A stretch of 64,000 bases of DNA from Theristus sp. LFF4_11 (taxonomy: Eukaryota > Nematoda > Chromadorea > Monhysterida > Xyalidae), in contig JASANC010001904.1 of assembly GCA_030248135.1 (NCBI GenBank), positions 1 to 64,000 on the forward strand, in the 5' to 3' direction. Shown in pieces: positions 37,912 through 49,900 of this stretch. Position 1 is the stretch's first letter, and each line of letters opens with the position of its first letter. The position numbers and the translations under genes are program-made. The notes below the pieces were generated by a model. The model ran no database searches and was not told the DNA's origin. It saw only the letters and a program-made list of their open reading frames with translations.

Positions 37912-40900
37912 CTATTTTTTCTTTCTTTCCTTTTTCTCTTTATTTTCACTTTCAGCGCCGCTTGAACAGCTTGTCGTTGCTGTCTTATCGTCAATTCCTT
38001 TAGTTTTCTTTCCTAGCAACCAATGAGAGATAAGGGAACCAGCCTGAATTGAAAACACAATTGGTCAACAAAGTTCAGTCTTAAAATTAAATTTAATAGT
38101 TGAAGTGTTCAATATAATTTTTATAATTCTACCTTGGTCGTTATTTCGCCACGTGGTTTTGTTATGTATCCACCAATTGTGTCAGTAAGCAGTGTGTTGG
38201 CTATTTCAGAAATTTGCACGGTTCCAGCTTAATAAAAAATAAGCGTTAATACTGGTTTTTAATTGTTTGCTCAAAAACTGCGAACGGTTCATTACGTTTT
38301 GCAGTGTCAAGCAGTTGACGGGACATCTCTACAGTATCTCCGAATAATAAATAACGCGAAGTAGTTTGTCCGATGACGCCGGCTACGGCAGGGCCTAAGT
38401 GTCTAACAATTGTTTTTGAACAGTGCGTAAAAATAATATTTAATGACATAACATAATTTTGCAGTCTTACAGTCGCAATGAGAAAAACTAACCGCAATGT
38501 AAACCAATTTTCAGTTGACATTTTTCACTTGGCAGGTGGGAAAGCACAAATCCATTCATGCGAAGCTGGAAATGCAATGCTAAATCACCACCAACCGTAA
38601 CATGATGCCGACCCTCTGTGTTCTGCGATGGTTGGCCAGATTTTTCTGTTGTTTAAAAAATACTCTAATCAATTTTGCAAAGTACGATCAGTAAGCAAAA
38701 CTTGCAAAGCATAGAGACATGCAAGAATGGAATGGCATAAAAACGTGCCAGTTTTGATATACCTTTAGCTTGCGCAACATTATCTTGTTCATTAACATTC
38801 AATCCACAGACAATCATGTATTGATCATTCACTGATTGAAGCTGCAGCATTGAAGCAATTCCATTGCATTAACAAACGTGTGCAGTGACAAACAAATATG
38901 TTGAATACCTTGAAACACTCATAATCGTCAAGTATTTCATCTAGCTGATAGTAGATGTCATTTAACATGAGTACCACCTGGAATAATTTACAGATAAATG
39001 CTCTTCACTCACGGCCTAAAAAAGAACAAAAGACACTGCATTATATTACAACGGATTATTTACCTGCAATGGATTGCTTTTATCAACAATTGAATCAAAC
39101 TGTGCCAAAGCAGAAAACATAATTGTGATGTTTTCAAGTGATTCAGGTTCCACTGACTGACCGGCTTTGAGCCGATCTGCTACCCTTCTAGAAAACAATG
39201 GATACGATTGATGATGACATTTAAAAAATAACATGCAACGAACACAACACTGACTTTGGTAAAAACTTGTATAAGAGCAAATCAGCCTTTTTGGTTTCAT
39301 CGGTCAGTTCTCTGCTTCGGTCACCGATGTTAGTTTCCATTGTAGAGGCATAACGTTCCATCATTTTCATGACGTGATCCAACAATGTCCCTTCGCTATA
39401 AAAGGTTTGTGGACTTTTTGTAATACTTTTATTTTTTAAATTCTTGGACTCAATGCGTGTGCAGACGTAGAAAGGAAACTATCAATCTTTAAGTGGCAAT
39501 TCAATAGCGCCCAGGTGACTTGAACCTTTTTATGGGACTCGGATCACTTTGCCAATTTTGAATTCCCGCATCATGTATGAAACTGTTTAAGAGACCGTCC
39601 GCAAACCGGTGGAACATTTTTGCCCGTAGCCAAAAATTTTCGCTCAAATTTGGTATGGAGGTACCCTTAGGTCCAACTAAGAAAAAACCGGCCCGCTTTT
39701 GGAATGAGACCTTTGTGGTGTTCTTCAAAGTAGGGTATTTCGTCGAAAAACGTCATTTTTGGCGTTTTGAAAAAAAAAGTCTTTTAAAGTAACACAGAAG
39801 CGTTATCGAATATTGGTGTTAATATGAAAAATGTAGTATTTTGTAAGGGCTTTCATGTGCTGCCTTTAGTTTTTTAAAAAACATGAACTTTTATTTTGGT
39901 ATAAACAAAAAACCTAAAAAACAAACTTCAAAATAAAAAATAAATTTCACTTTTTGGCTTTATTGCGTCGGCGCTTGGCCCGACCCAACAATTGGTTTAG
40001 AAAACGTTTTATCGAGATGCAAAGCGTTTACTCTTTTGAGGGTTTTTTTCGTTGCAAGGTTGGTTGTAATAATTTTTGAAATTTATTTTTTAGGTTTTTT
40101 GTTAATGTTAATACCAAAATAAAAGTTAATGTTTTTTGAAAAACTAAATGCCGCACATGAAAGCCCTTGCAAAATACTACATTTTTTCATATTAACACCA
40201 ATATTCGATAACGTTTCTGTGTTGCGTTAAAAGACCTTTTTTCAAAACGCCAAAAATGACGTTTTTCGACGAAATACCCTATTTTGGAGACCTGTAGCGC
40301 CACACCACAAGGGTCTCATTCCAAAAGCGGGCCGGTTTTTTCTTAGTTGGACCTAAGGTGACCTCCATACCAAATTTGAGCGAAATCGATTTTCGGCTAG
40401 GGGCAGAGTATTACCAAAATGTTCCTCCTAATACCGGACGGTCTCTTAATTACCTACCTATGCGCGCATTCAGGCTTGGACCAAAATAAAAGGTCATACG
40501 TGAAATCGCGAAAAAATCAAAAAAAGCTTTTGGGAATCAATAGCAGAAAGTCGCTGCTGGCACAACGAGCTGAAAAAGTTGGATAAACAGTTCGCTTTTT
40601 TGTTTGCTTCAATGTTTCAGTCAAGAATAAAATAAGCGGCAATTATTGCTCAAGCACTTTTTGCCACAGCGAAGTGTTGAACCAAACTTTAAAACGAACA
40701 ATTTTGCCCAATTGTTTTTTTTATTGTTGAATTATCCATTTGACCTACCGTCCACGACTCATGGCTTTAATGCCAGCTTTTACATGTTTGAAGTCTGGTC
40801 TTAGCAACGGATCTTCCATCCAGCAGTCTCGCATTAATGTCACCATGTTTGGGTCCAAATCAGCATCTTTTTGAAGAGATGCAACATCTGGTCGAAAAGC

Positions 40901-43900
40901 CGGATCAAGACCAGCGCGAACAAGTGTCATAATTTCTGAGAAAAATATTTGTATTTACAAAAAAAACGAAAATTTTAGCACAAACTGCTTTATGTGAATA
41001 TAGAGTTTTTTACACAAAGTATGGTTTAATGAATTGCTTACAAACCAACCGTTTGGCAGCTTATTATGAGATCCATACGGTACGTCTCGTGATAAGATTT
41101 CGCTGACAATAATAGCAAAACTATACACGTCATTAGATTGTGTTCCGCCAACTGGTAAAACATCCTTTCGAGCCAATTCAGGACCGGTCCACAGTAATTC
41201 TAACATGTGTTATCACAATCTTAGTGTGACTTGAAGATAATAAAGCTTAACTGCATATAATACAGATAACTTTTAGCTACATGTAAAGCAGTCAAACTGT
41301 AATGTTGTAGGGAAACAGCTGATTGGTTGTTTTACGGTGTGCATGCTTTCTGTGCAGGCACTGCTGTGAGGGCGGAGTTTGAGTAGCCCAGAAAGCATGC
41401 ATATCGTAATCACCAACCAATCAGCTGATTCCCTATAATGTCAAGTTCGACTGCAGGTGACAGCAAAAGTATACAAATGCTGGAAAAGAAATTCACCAAC
41501 GAGAATCTTCAAAATGAGTTGGCCGAAGTAGAGGCAATCCAAAATCAGTCACTTGCACAACCCAGCGACTCGTCACAAGACAGTTATTTGACGTTAGATG
41601 GCCGTGTGATTTAATGTCACTTTTGTGTAAATATTCCATGCCCTACAACTTTATTGCTGTTCCATATGAATTGTTTAAGGTTTCAAAATTGAATCAATCA
41701 AATGTTTAAAAACTGCTGACGATTTTTCACATGGTCTGACTTACGTTCACTAAATCTCGTATTAAAGAATACTTGAAGTAAAAGTCCAACTTTAGCTGCG
41801 GATTGAGCAGAATGTCCTGAAAAGGGTAATGGGACTGAAGATGGTAATTTAAAACCAGTGTTTTAAAAATAGTTACCTGTAAACTGCCTTTGCTTGCGTA
41901 GCGCCACACTGACATAGGCATATGACTGTCGAGGCACAAACCCAGAAATGGGTTTAAATTATCGTGCACAATGTCGCGTAACTATAATTTTACCAACATA
42001 TCAATTATTTTCTTTTCAGCGGCAGCAAAACTATTTTACCAGTTTGATGTGATAATGATCTTTTGAAGACGACAAGATCATGCTCTGCTGGTGCACCTTC
42101 AACCATACCAACGTATTTTTAAAATACGCAACTCGTTCCTCTCCTTTTAATACAATTTCAGCCACGTCTTCAGAAACATCAGTGGAAACGGTTGCCAACG
42201 AACCAGAGTTTTGCTAAAGCATTAAACAAACTGATGCGACAAAGGAAAATGCTAGATGCTCATGCAAATACACATTCTGAAGGCAATTATCTGAAGCTAA
42301 ATAAGAAATATAACTTAGTAATCGCACCATTTCTACAAGTTTCAGCAGTTGTCGTTGATCAATTTTCCATAGTAATTTTGCCATTTCCGAAGTTAAAGTT
42401 TTGTTTCTGCAGATCACAATTTCTACATTGTTTTTTTACACAGGTATACCATTAAAAACAACCAACAGCATTTGTTGTTTTGTGTTGAAACTAAACCTGT
42501 AGTAGAAACTGAATCCCACGATGCCTAGCGCAATGAATACTACTCCAATAATTGATACCAGGACAAATAGTGTTGCGGCTAAAATCAAAAACAAAATTTG
42601 GCTAAAATGTTAAGTTGGAGAAGCAATACAACACTTATACCCATCCGACCGTGCTTAACCAAGTAGTCTTCATCAACTTACTGCTGCTTCCATCATCTTC
42701 TAAACAGAGTTCTCCAATCCAGCCACACCGTGGATACCACTTTGGCTTGAACCCGCTTCGCAATTCCCACATGACATATTCGGGCACCAGTTGCTGAATC
42801 TGAGTGTGGTAAAAAATAATATTTTTTTGCAACTGCTAATGTCTTACGGTTATGTCTTATGCTCAAGTCTTTTAGTATAATTCTGTGGCACTGATTAAGA
42901 TAACACCAACTCACTATCTCCGTTTTTTTGAACATCTCTGCCTTCAGCAATTGCGTCAGATTTCCTAATTTAGTAAATGCTTTCAAGACAAACGACGGTT
43001 CGCGACCGGCATCTTCGTCAATTATGACGTGACCACTGACACCTTGAAACATGTTTGAACATTTGTTGCCGCGATGAATTTTAATTCAAGTCAAAACAAG
43101 TGAAGTAAGGAAGACAAGAAAGGCAAGTCAAGAAAATAGTGAGCTCAAAAGCTGGGATTACATGTGTATGGAAAGCATTTTTTAAATTATTGTGAATACC
43201 ATTATTTAACTCGGTTCGGCTCTGGTTAACAATTGTAAATTTGTGTTTTTTCTGTGCAAACTGATCTTCAACCTTAAAAGTGAATGTTTTTCGTATTTTT
43301 CACTATTGTCCGGCCGTCACGAAGTCTGCCACCCTCGGCTAGTGTTTTGTTCAGGGCAAGGGCATACAGATAGACAGCATCATGTAGAAAGGGCGAAAAC
43401 AGGGAACCCTAGCCAAAAAAGTTCAGGCAACTGCCATTAAATTTGTTTTGATATGCGAGTTTTTAAAAACAATAATGTTGTTGTTAACAGGTGTAATTGT
43501 GAAAAAAATAAACACGGTTTCTTATTAAGTGACATTGTTTTCCTTAATCCTCAACATAATAATGTTTAAGTTACAATAATGTATGTCACTTTCGCATGAA
43601 TGCGATGTCACCTATCCTGAAGCTTTCTTGAATTTGTGCTAGTTTTTGTAAGTAAGTTTTTGACTATAGTAAGTAATTTGCATTAAACTGCACTAATGGA
43701 AACATCGACTGGCACACGTACAGTTTTCTGAAAAAAATTTTCATAGTAATTGTGCATGTATGTAGCAAACTTAATTTCACTTCTAGCTCTTCTAGCTTCG
43801 CTTCTCACTTTTAGCTTTTAGTTAAGCAGAAAAACTCAATATAAACTTCGTTCCGTAATCTATACAGGGTGGGCCAAAAAAGTGCAAGTCTAAAATGGCT

Positions 43901-46900
43901 TGTGCTTGTATTAGCCACTAGTGTAAGATATTGAGTTGAAGTTTGGAACATGTATAGAGTTTATGCCTTCTTTTTTGTTTTTGAATTTCAGTTAAACATT
44001 GATCCAGGGTCCCGTAACTGCCGACACGGGAATGTTGCCATGATGCGGGCCATAGCTTTTTTTTGCGCCTACATTGGTCAAATTGGGTCATCGACCACTC
44101 AAAATGATCGCAGGGGCACAAAAAAATGTTTTCAATCTTAAAAAAATTTTTGACCCAAAATAATTATTACTTTTAGCCAAAAAACCAATTTTTGAAAAAA
44201 GCCTTAATTTTTTAAATTGTTTTATTTAAAAAAAACATAGTTGGGTTACAAAAAAACAAAGTAGATAGCGACGTGCTAGAGACATGTGCGCAACTGAAAA
44301 AAAATAAACCGGGCTTAGACTATCACCTGTGTAAGTGCCGCGCACAAAACAATTCAAAATTTTGCAAAATTGCTCATTTTTCAAATGTTCAAAAGTCGCT
44401 GGAAAACGTCTTATGTAAAATTTTAAAAATACAAGTGCCCAGCACTAACGGTAGGTTGCTCCCACATTGTTTTAAACTCTAACCAGCTTCAGACTAGGAC
44501 TTATGAGACGGTAGTAACACGGAAACTCAAAATGACACCAAAAAGTGCCCAGTTACCGACATTAAAAAGACTCCAGAAAACATACCAAGCTTTCTTTTTG
44601 TGTCAAATCTATTCTATTATAAAGCCAACTTGTTGTCTCATTGAAATGACGTCTAACCAAGCTTAGACTAGGACTGGTTTCACTGCCGCTCTGTCGAGAA
44701 TGCCAAATTTCGTCGAAAATACCCCTCGCACAAAAAATATAAAAAAAATCCAAAAAATATAGATTCTTCAAATAAAAAACAAAGTAGATAGCAATATACC
44801 GCGGACGTGTGCGCAACTGAAAAAAAATAAATTTGGGCTCAGACTATGACGTGTGTGAGTGCCGAGCACAAAACATTTCAAAATTTTGCAAAATTGCTCA
44901 TTTTTCAACGTTAGACGTGGTTAGCTTTCAATGAGACAGCAAGTTGGCTTTATGATAGAATAGATTTGACACAAAAAGAAAGCTTGGCATGTTTTCTGGA
45001 GTCTTTTTAATGTCGGTAAATGGGCACTTTTTGGTGTCATTTTGAGTTTCCGTGTTACTACTGTCTCATAAGTCCTAGTCTGAAGCTGGTTAGAGATTAA
45101 AACAATGTGGGAGCAACCTGCCGTTAGTGCTGGGCACTTGTATTTTTAAAATTTTACATAAGGCGTTTTCCGAAGACTTTTGAACATTTGAAAAATGAGC
45201 AATTTTGCAAAATTTTAAATTTTGTGCGCGGCACTTACACAGGTTATAGTCTGAGCCCGGTTTATTTTTTTCAGTTGTGCACACGTCTCTAGCACGTCGC
45301 TATTTACTCGTTTTTTTGTGACCCAACTATGTTTTTTAAAAACAAAACAATTTAAAAAAATCAAGGCTATTATTTTTTAAAAATCGGTTTTTTGGCTAAA
45401 AGTGATAATTATTTTGGGCCAAAAAAATTTTTAAGGCCGAAAATTTTTTTTTGTGCCCGTGCGATCAATTTGAGTGGTCGATGACCGAATTTGACCAATG
45501 TAGGCGCAAAAAAGCTATGGCAACATTCCAGTGTCGGCAGTGACGGGACCCTGCATTGATCCGAAACACTTCAGTCGTCAAAATACAAAACTGGTTTTTT
45601 AACTGTGTACAACCGCCAGTCTGGTTGTCATGTCGTGTTCTACATTTTTTAGCACCAGACTCTGATTTACCATAGTTTCAGAGTTTTTCAATGTTCAGTT
45701 TGCTCACTGGTGGTAGTGTTGTTTTTAGTCAGTGTGTTCAAACGAACGCCCACTGTCTATCAAAGATTTTCAGTAAAAACCACAACGTGAACCTTAGTGA
45801 TTGGTCCAAGCCTCACTGTGGTGTTGTGTTACTGAAACATTTTGTTGTAAAAAAGTTGTAAAATATTGCTGACTGCTATAGAATATGCAAATAGCAGAAC
45901 AGATGTTCTCTTGTTCTGCCATCAATAACAGTGTTTCATATGAATTTATTCAGTATAAACTTTCCCAAAACGACTTTTTGTGCAAATTGGTAGCTTTGAG
46001 TGTGTACATCAATGTTTCCAACTGAAATTGGAATACACCAAAAGAAGGCATAAATTATATGCGTGTTCCAATTTGCAGCTCAATATCTTAAATTAGTGAC
46101 GAATACAAGCCATTTGAATTTGCACTTTTTTGCCCTCCCTGTATGTCCGTTATATGCTTCATGACAGTCGCTGGCATGTTTGACCAGCCTATTCTACAGA
46201 GTGTGGTTCAAAAGTAGTGGGTACAACTTTGAATGGGCCACCAACCATAACTTCTAACTCGCCAACAGTTATACCGTTTGAGCTGAAATTTTAATCGCTT
46301 ACTTAGGTAGCGCAAACTTAGACCTCCACAAATTTTTCGCCCAAACGAGAAAACAATGCCCCTGTGCGGAAGCAAATTTGAAAAAAAACAAATTTTGCAT
46401 GAAAAACAGCATTTTTCCTGTCTCACATCGGATTTATTCATCGATATCGTCACAAATTGAGCAAAAAACTGTCAACAAATAATATGCTAATCCTTCTCGA
46501 AATGTGAGCCGCCAACTTCTATGCACAATCGAGCCCTATTGGCTGAAGGTCGTCCAAAATTCTCAAAACTGTCGACCGACTGATGTTCGGCTTTTTCGAC
46601 GTACGCCGCGATGACTTTCTGGGGCGGTAAGCAATCGCAGCAGCAATTTTTCATTTTATAAAACGTGTTCACGACAAATACGCGATTTTTAATTGGCAGA
46701 CGACTCATTTGCACAAAACGAACACACAATTCACTGCAACTCAACTGAACTCTCTTACGCACATTCGCGCTTCTTTCCCGCGCTCAGCATAAGACAATTG
46801 AGGAGTGAAAATAAAAAAAATCTTAGCGACTGTGTGAAGGGAAATTGAAAGCAGCGATAGCTGTATTGCCCTTTTTGACGTTATCGATGAAACCCGATGT

Positions 46901-49900
46901 GAGACAAAAAGAAATGCTGTTTTTCTTGCAAAAATTTGTTTTTTTTTCGAACTTTGCTTCCACACAGGGGCACTATTTTTCGTTTGGGCTAAAAATAGTA
47001 GAAGTCTAAGTTTCCTAAGTACAGTCAATCTCGCTAATATATGCAATTACCTGATTGGTTGGTCATAGCAACTCTCACCGCTGTTTGGTTAATCATGAGG
47101 TGTTCTCAGCGCTGATTGGTTGGTCATCACGTCATGTTCGCATTATGTTGCATATATTTTCCAGATGAACTGTAAGCGACTAAAATTTCAGCTCAAACGG
47201 TCCAACCGTTGGCGAGTTAGAGCGATTCAAAGTTGTAACCACTACTTTAGTACCACTCTGTAGACTATTGTGCTTAAAAAGACAAAACAGCTGGAAATGT
47301 CCGTTTCTTACATATTGGTTGACGTCAGGGTCATCATAAAAGAAGGGCCACTTGTCGATTCGTTCAATCACCTCCTTTTTAAATTGGCCAAGAACATCGT
47401 TTGAAGACAGTAGCATTTCGACCTTCATTAGTTGGGTAACAATATTAAGTTGAGTTTAGTTTCAGACTTATAGTCCACTGCCAAAAGCATTTAATCAGAA
47501 ACCATTCAAAAAATTGTTTGTGAGATACACTTACAAATAATATGTTTTGCATGCTTGAACGCAATTTAACGTTTTGAGAAGTAGTTTGACTACCATCCAA
47601 TTTATCCTCTTGATTCGCCCAAATGGCAGTTTTGTTTTCGGAACGTACATAATCTGGCACAATGTACACATATTCTTCTCCATGCAGATCTGACACAGAG
47701 ATAACACGCATAACACCGTTTGCAAATAAGAGTGGGGGGGGGGGGTCTAGCGCTACATGGGAAAGTTTTTAAAACAAGGGTGCAGGGACATTCTACTAAT
47801 CAAGGCGCTTCAGGTTTACCCCCTGAGTATTCCCTGATTATGCCTATAAAGGTCGTTTTTAGGGTGCGGAAGTTGAAAAACCCTCGATTTTTTGCGATTT
47901 TTCGCAAAGTGTACCTTTTTAGCCCTACCGTATCTCGTAGTTGCACAGTTTCTGGAACCTCACACAATATTCACGTGAAAGATCTTGCGGAGTTCTTTAA
48001 GGCCCTGTATTAATGAGCCCTTGCAAGGGGGGTCCCTGAGGCGCTACGACGCTAGTTAAAATTACTTTTTTTTAAATTACGCTATTTTTTTAAAACATTT
48101 TTTTGAGCTCATAAACACAATTTTTCGATTTTCATTTTTGGTTCTACAGGGGGTTTTCGGGGTCGCTGAATTCGAATCTGATCTTAGATTTTTGCCCCGG
48201 GCATTTTTTTGCCTTAAAATTAGGCAAAAACACACTTTTATGCGTTTTCCAGTGTTTTTTTTGTTTTAATTTTAAATTTTAAGTGCGGATTTTTTTAACA
48301 AAGCTGTTTTACAACAGCCTTACAACCGCTGTATCGGAATCAGTTTTGATATTTTGCAACTGACCACTTGCCCACCCAAAAAATGGGTAAAAAGTTGATT
48401 TTTTTTGCTTTTTGCACACGTTTTCGTTTCACAGTGAAAAAATCAAATTAGAAACAACTTGTAATTTTAATTTTTAATTCTACATGGAGGGTTTCGGGGT
48501 CGCTGAATTCGAATCTGACCTTAGATTTTTGTCCCGGGACTTTTTTTGCTCTAAAAGTTGGGCAAAAACACATTTTTATGCGTTTTCCAGTGGTTTTTTG
48601 TTTTAATTTTTAATTTTAAGTGCGGATTTTTTTAACAAAGCTGTTTTATAACAGCCATACAACCGCTGTATTTGAATCAGTTTTGATATTTTGCAACTGA
48701 CCACTTGTCCATCTAAAAAATGGGTAAAAAGTTGATTTTTTTGCTTTTTGCACACGTTTTCGTTTCACAGTGAAAAAATCAAGTTAGAAACAACTTGTAA
48801 TTTTAATTTGTATTAATTTTAACTTGTAACAACTTCTCCAGGGGGGTTTTCAAGATTGCTGAATTTGAATCTGACCTTAGATTTTTGTCACGGGCTTTTT
48901 TATTGCTCTAAAAATGGGGCAAAAACACATTTTTGTGCGTTTTCCAGTGGTTTTTTGTTTTAATTTTTAGTTTTAAATGTAGAGTTGATTAAAAAACAGT
49001 TTCATAACAGCCTTACAGCGGTTCTAAGGTTGTTATGAAACTGTTTTTTAAACAACTCTACATTTAAAACTAAAAATTAAAACAAAAAACCACTGGAAAA
49101 CGCATAAAAATGTGTTTTTGCCCAACTTTTAGAGCAAAAAAGGACCGGGGCAAAAATCCAAGGCCAGATTCAAATTCAGCAATCTTGAAAACCTCCCTGG
49201 AAAACTAAAAATTAAAATTACAAGTTGTTTCTAATTTGATTTTTTCATTGTGAAACGAAAACGTGTGCAAAAAGCAAAAAAATCAACTTTTTACCCATTT
49301 TTTAAGTGGACAAGTGGTCAGTTGCAAAATATCAAAACAGATTCAGATACAGCGGTTGTATGGCTGTTATAAAACAGCTTTGTTAAAAAAATCCGCATTT
49401 AAAATTAAAAATTAAACCAAAAAACCACTGGAAAACGCATAAAAATGTGTTTTTGCCCAACTTTTAGAGCAAAAAAGGCCCGGGACAAAAATCTAAGGTC
49501 AGATTCAAATTCAGCGACCCCGAAACCCTCCATGTAGAACTAAAAATTAAAATTACAAGTTGTTTCTAACTTGATTTTTTTTACTGTGAAACGAAAACGT
49601 GTGCAAAAAGCAAAAAAATCAACTTTTTACCCATTTTTTGGGTGGGCAAGTGGTCAGTTGCAAAATATCAAAACTGATTCCGATACAGCGGTTGTAAGGC
49701 TGTTGTAAAACAGCTTTGTTAAAAAAATCCGCACTTAAAATTAAAAATTAAAACCAAAAAACACTGGAAAACGCAAAAAAATGTGTTTTTGCCCAATTTT
49801 AGGGCAAAAAAATGCCCGGGGCAAAAATCTAAGATCAGATTCGAATTCAGCGACCCCGAAAACCCCCTGTAGAACCAAAAATGAAAATCGAAAAATTGTG

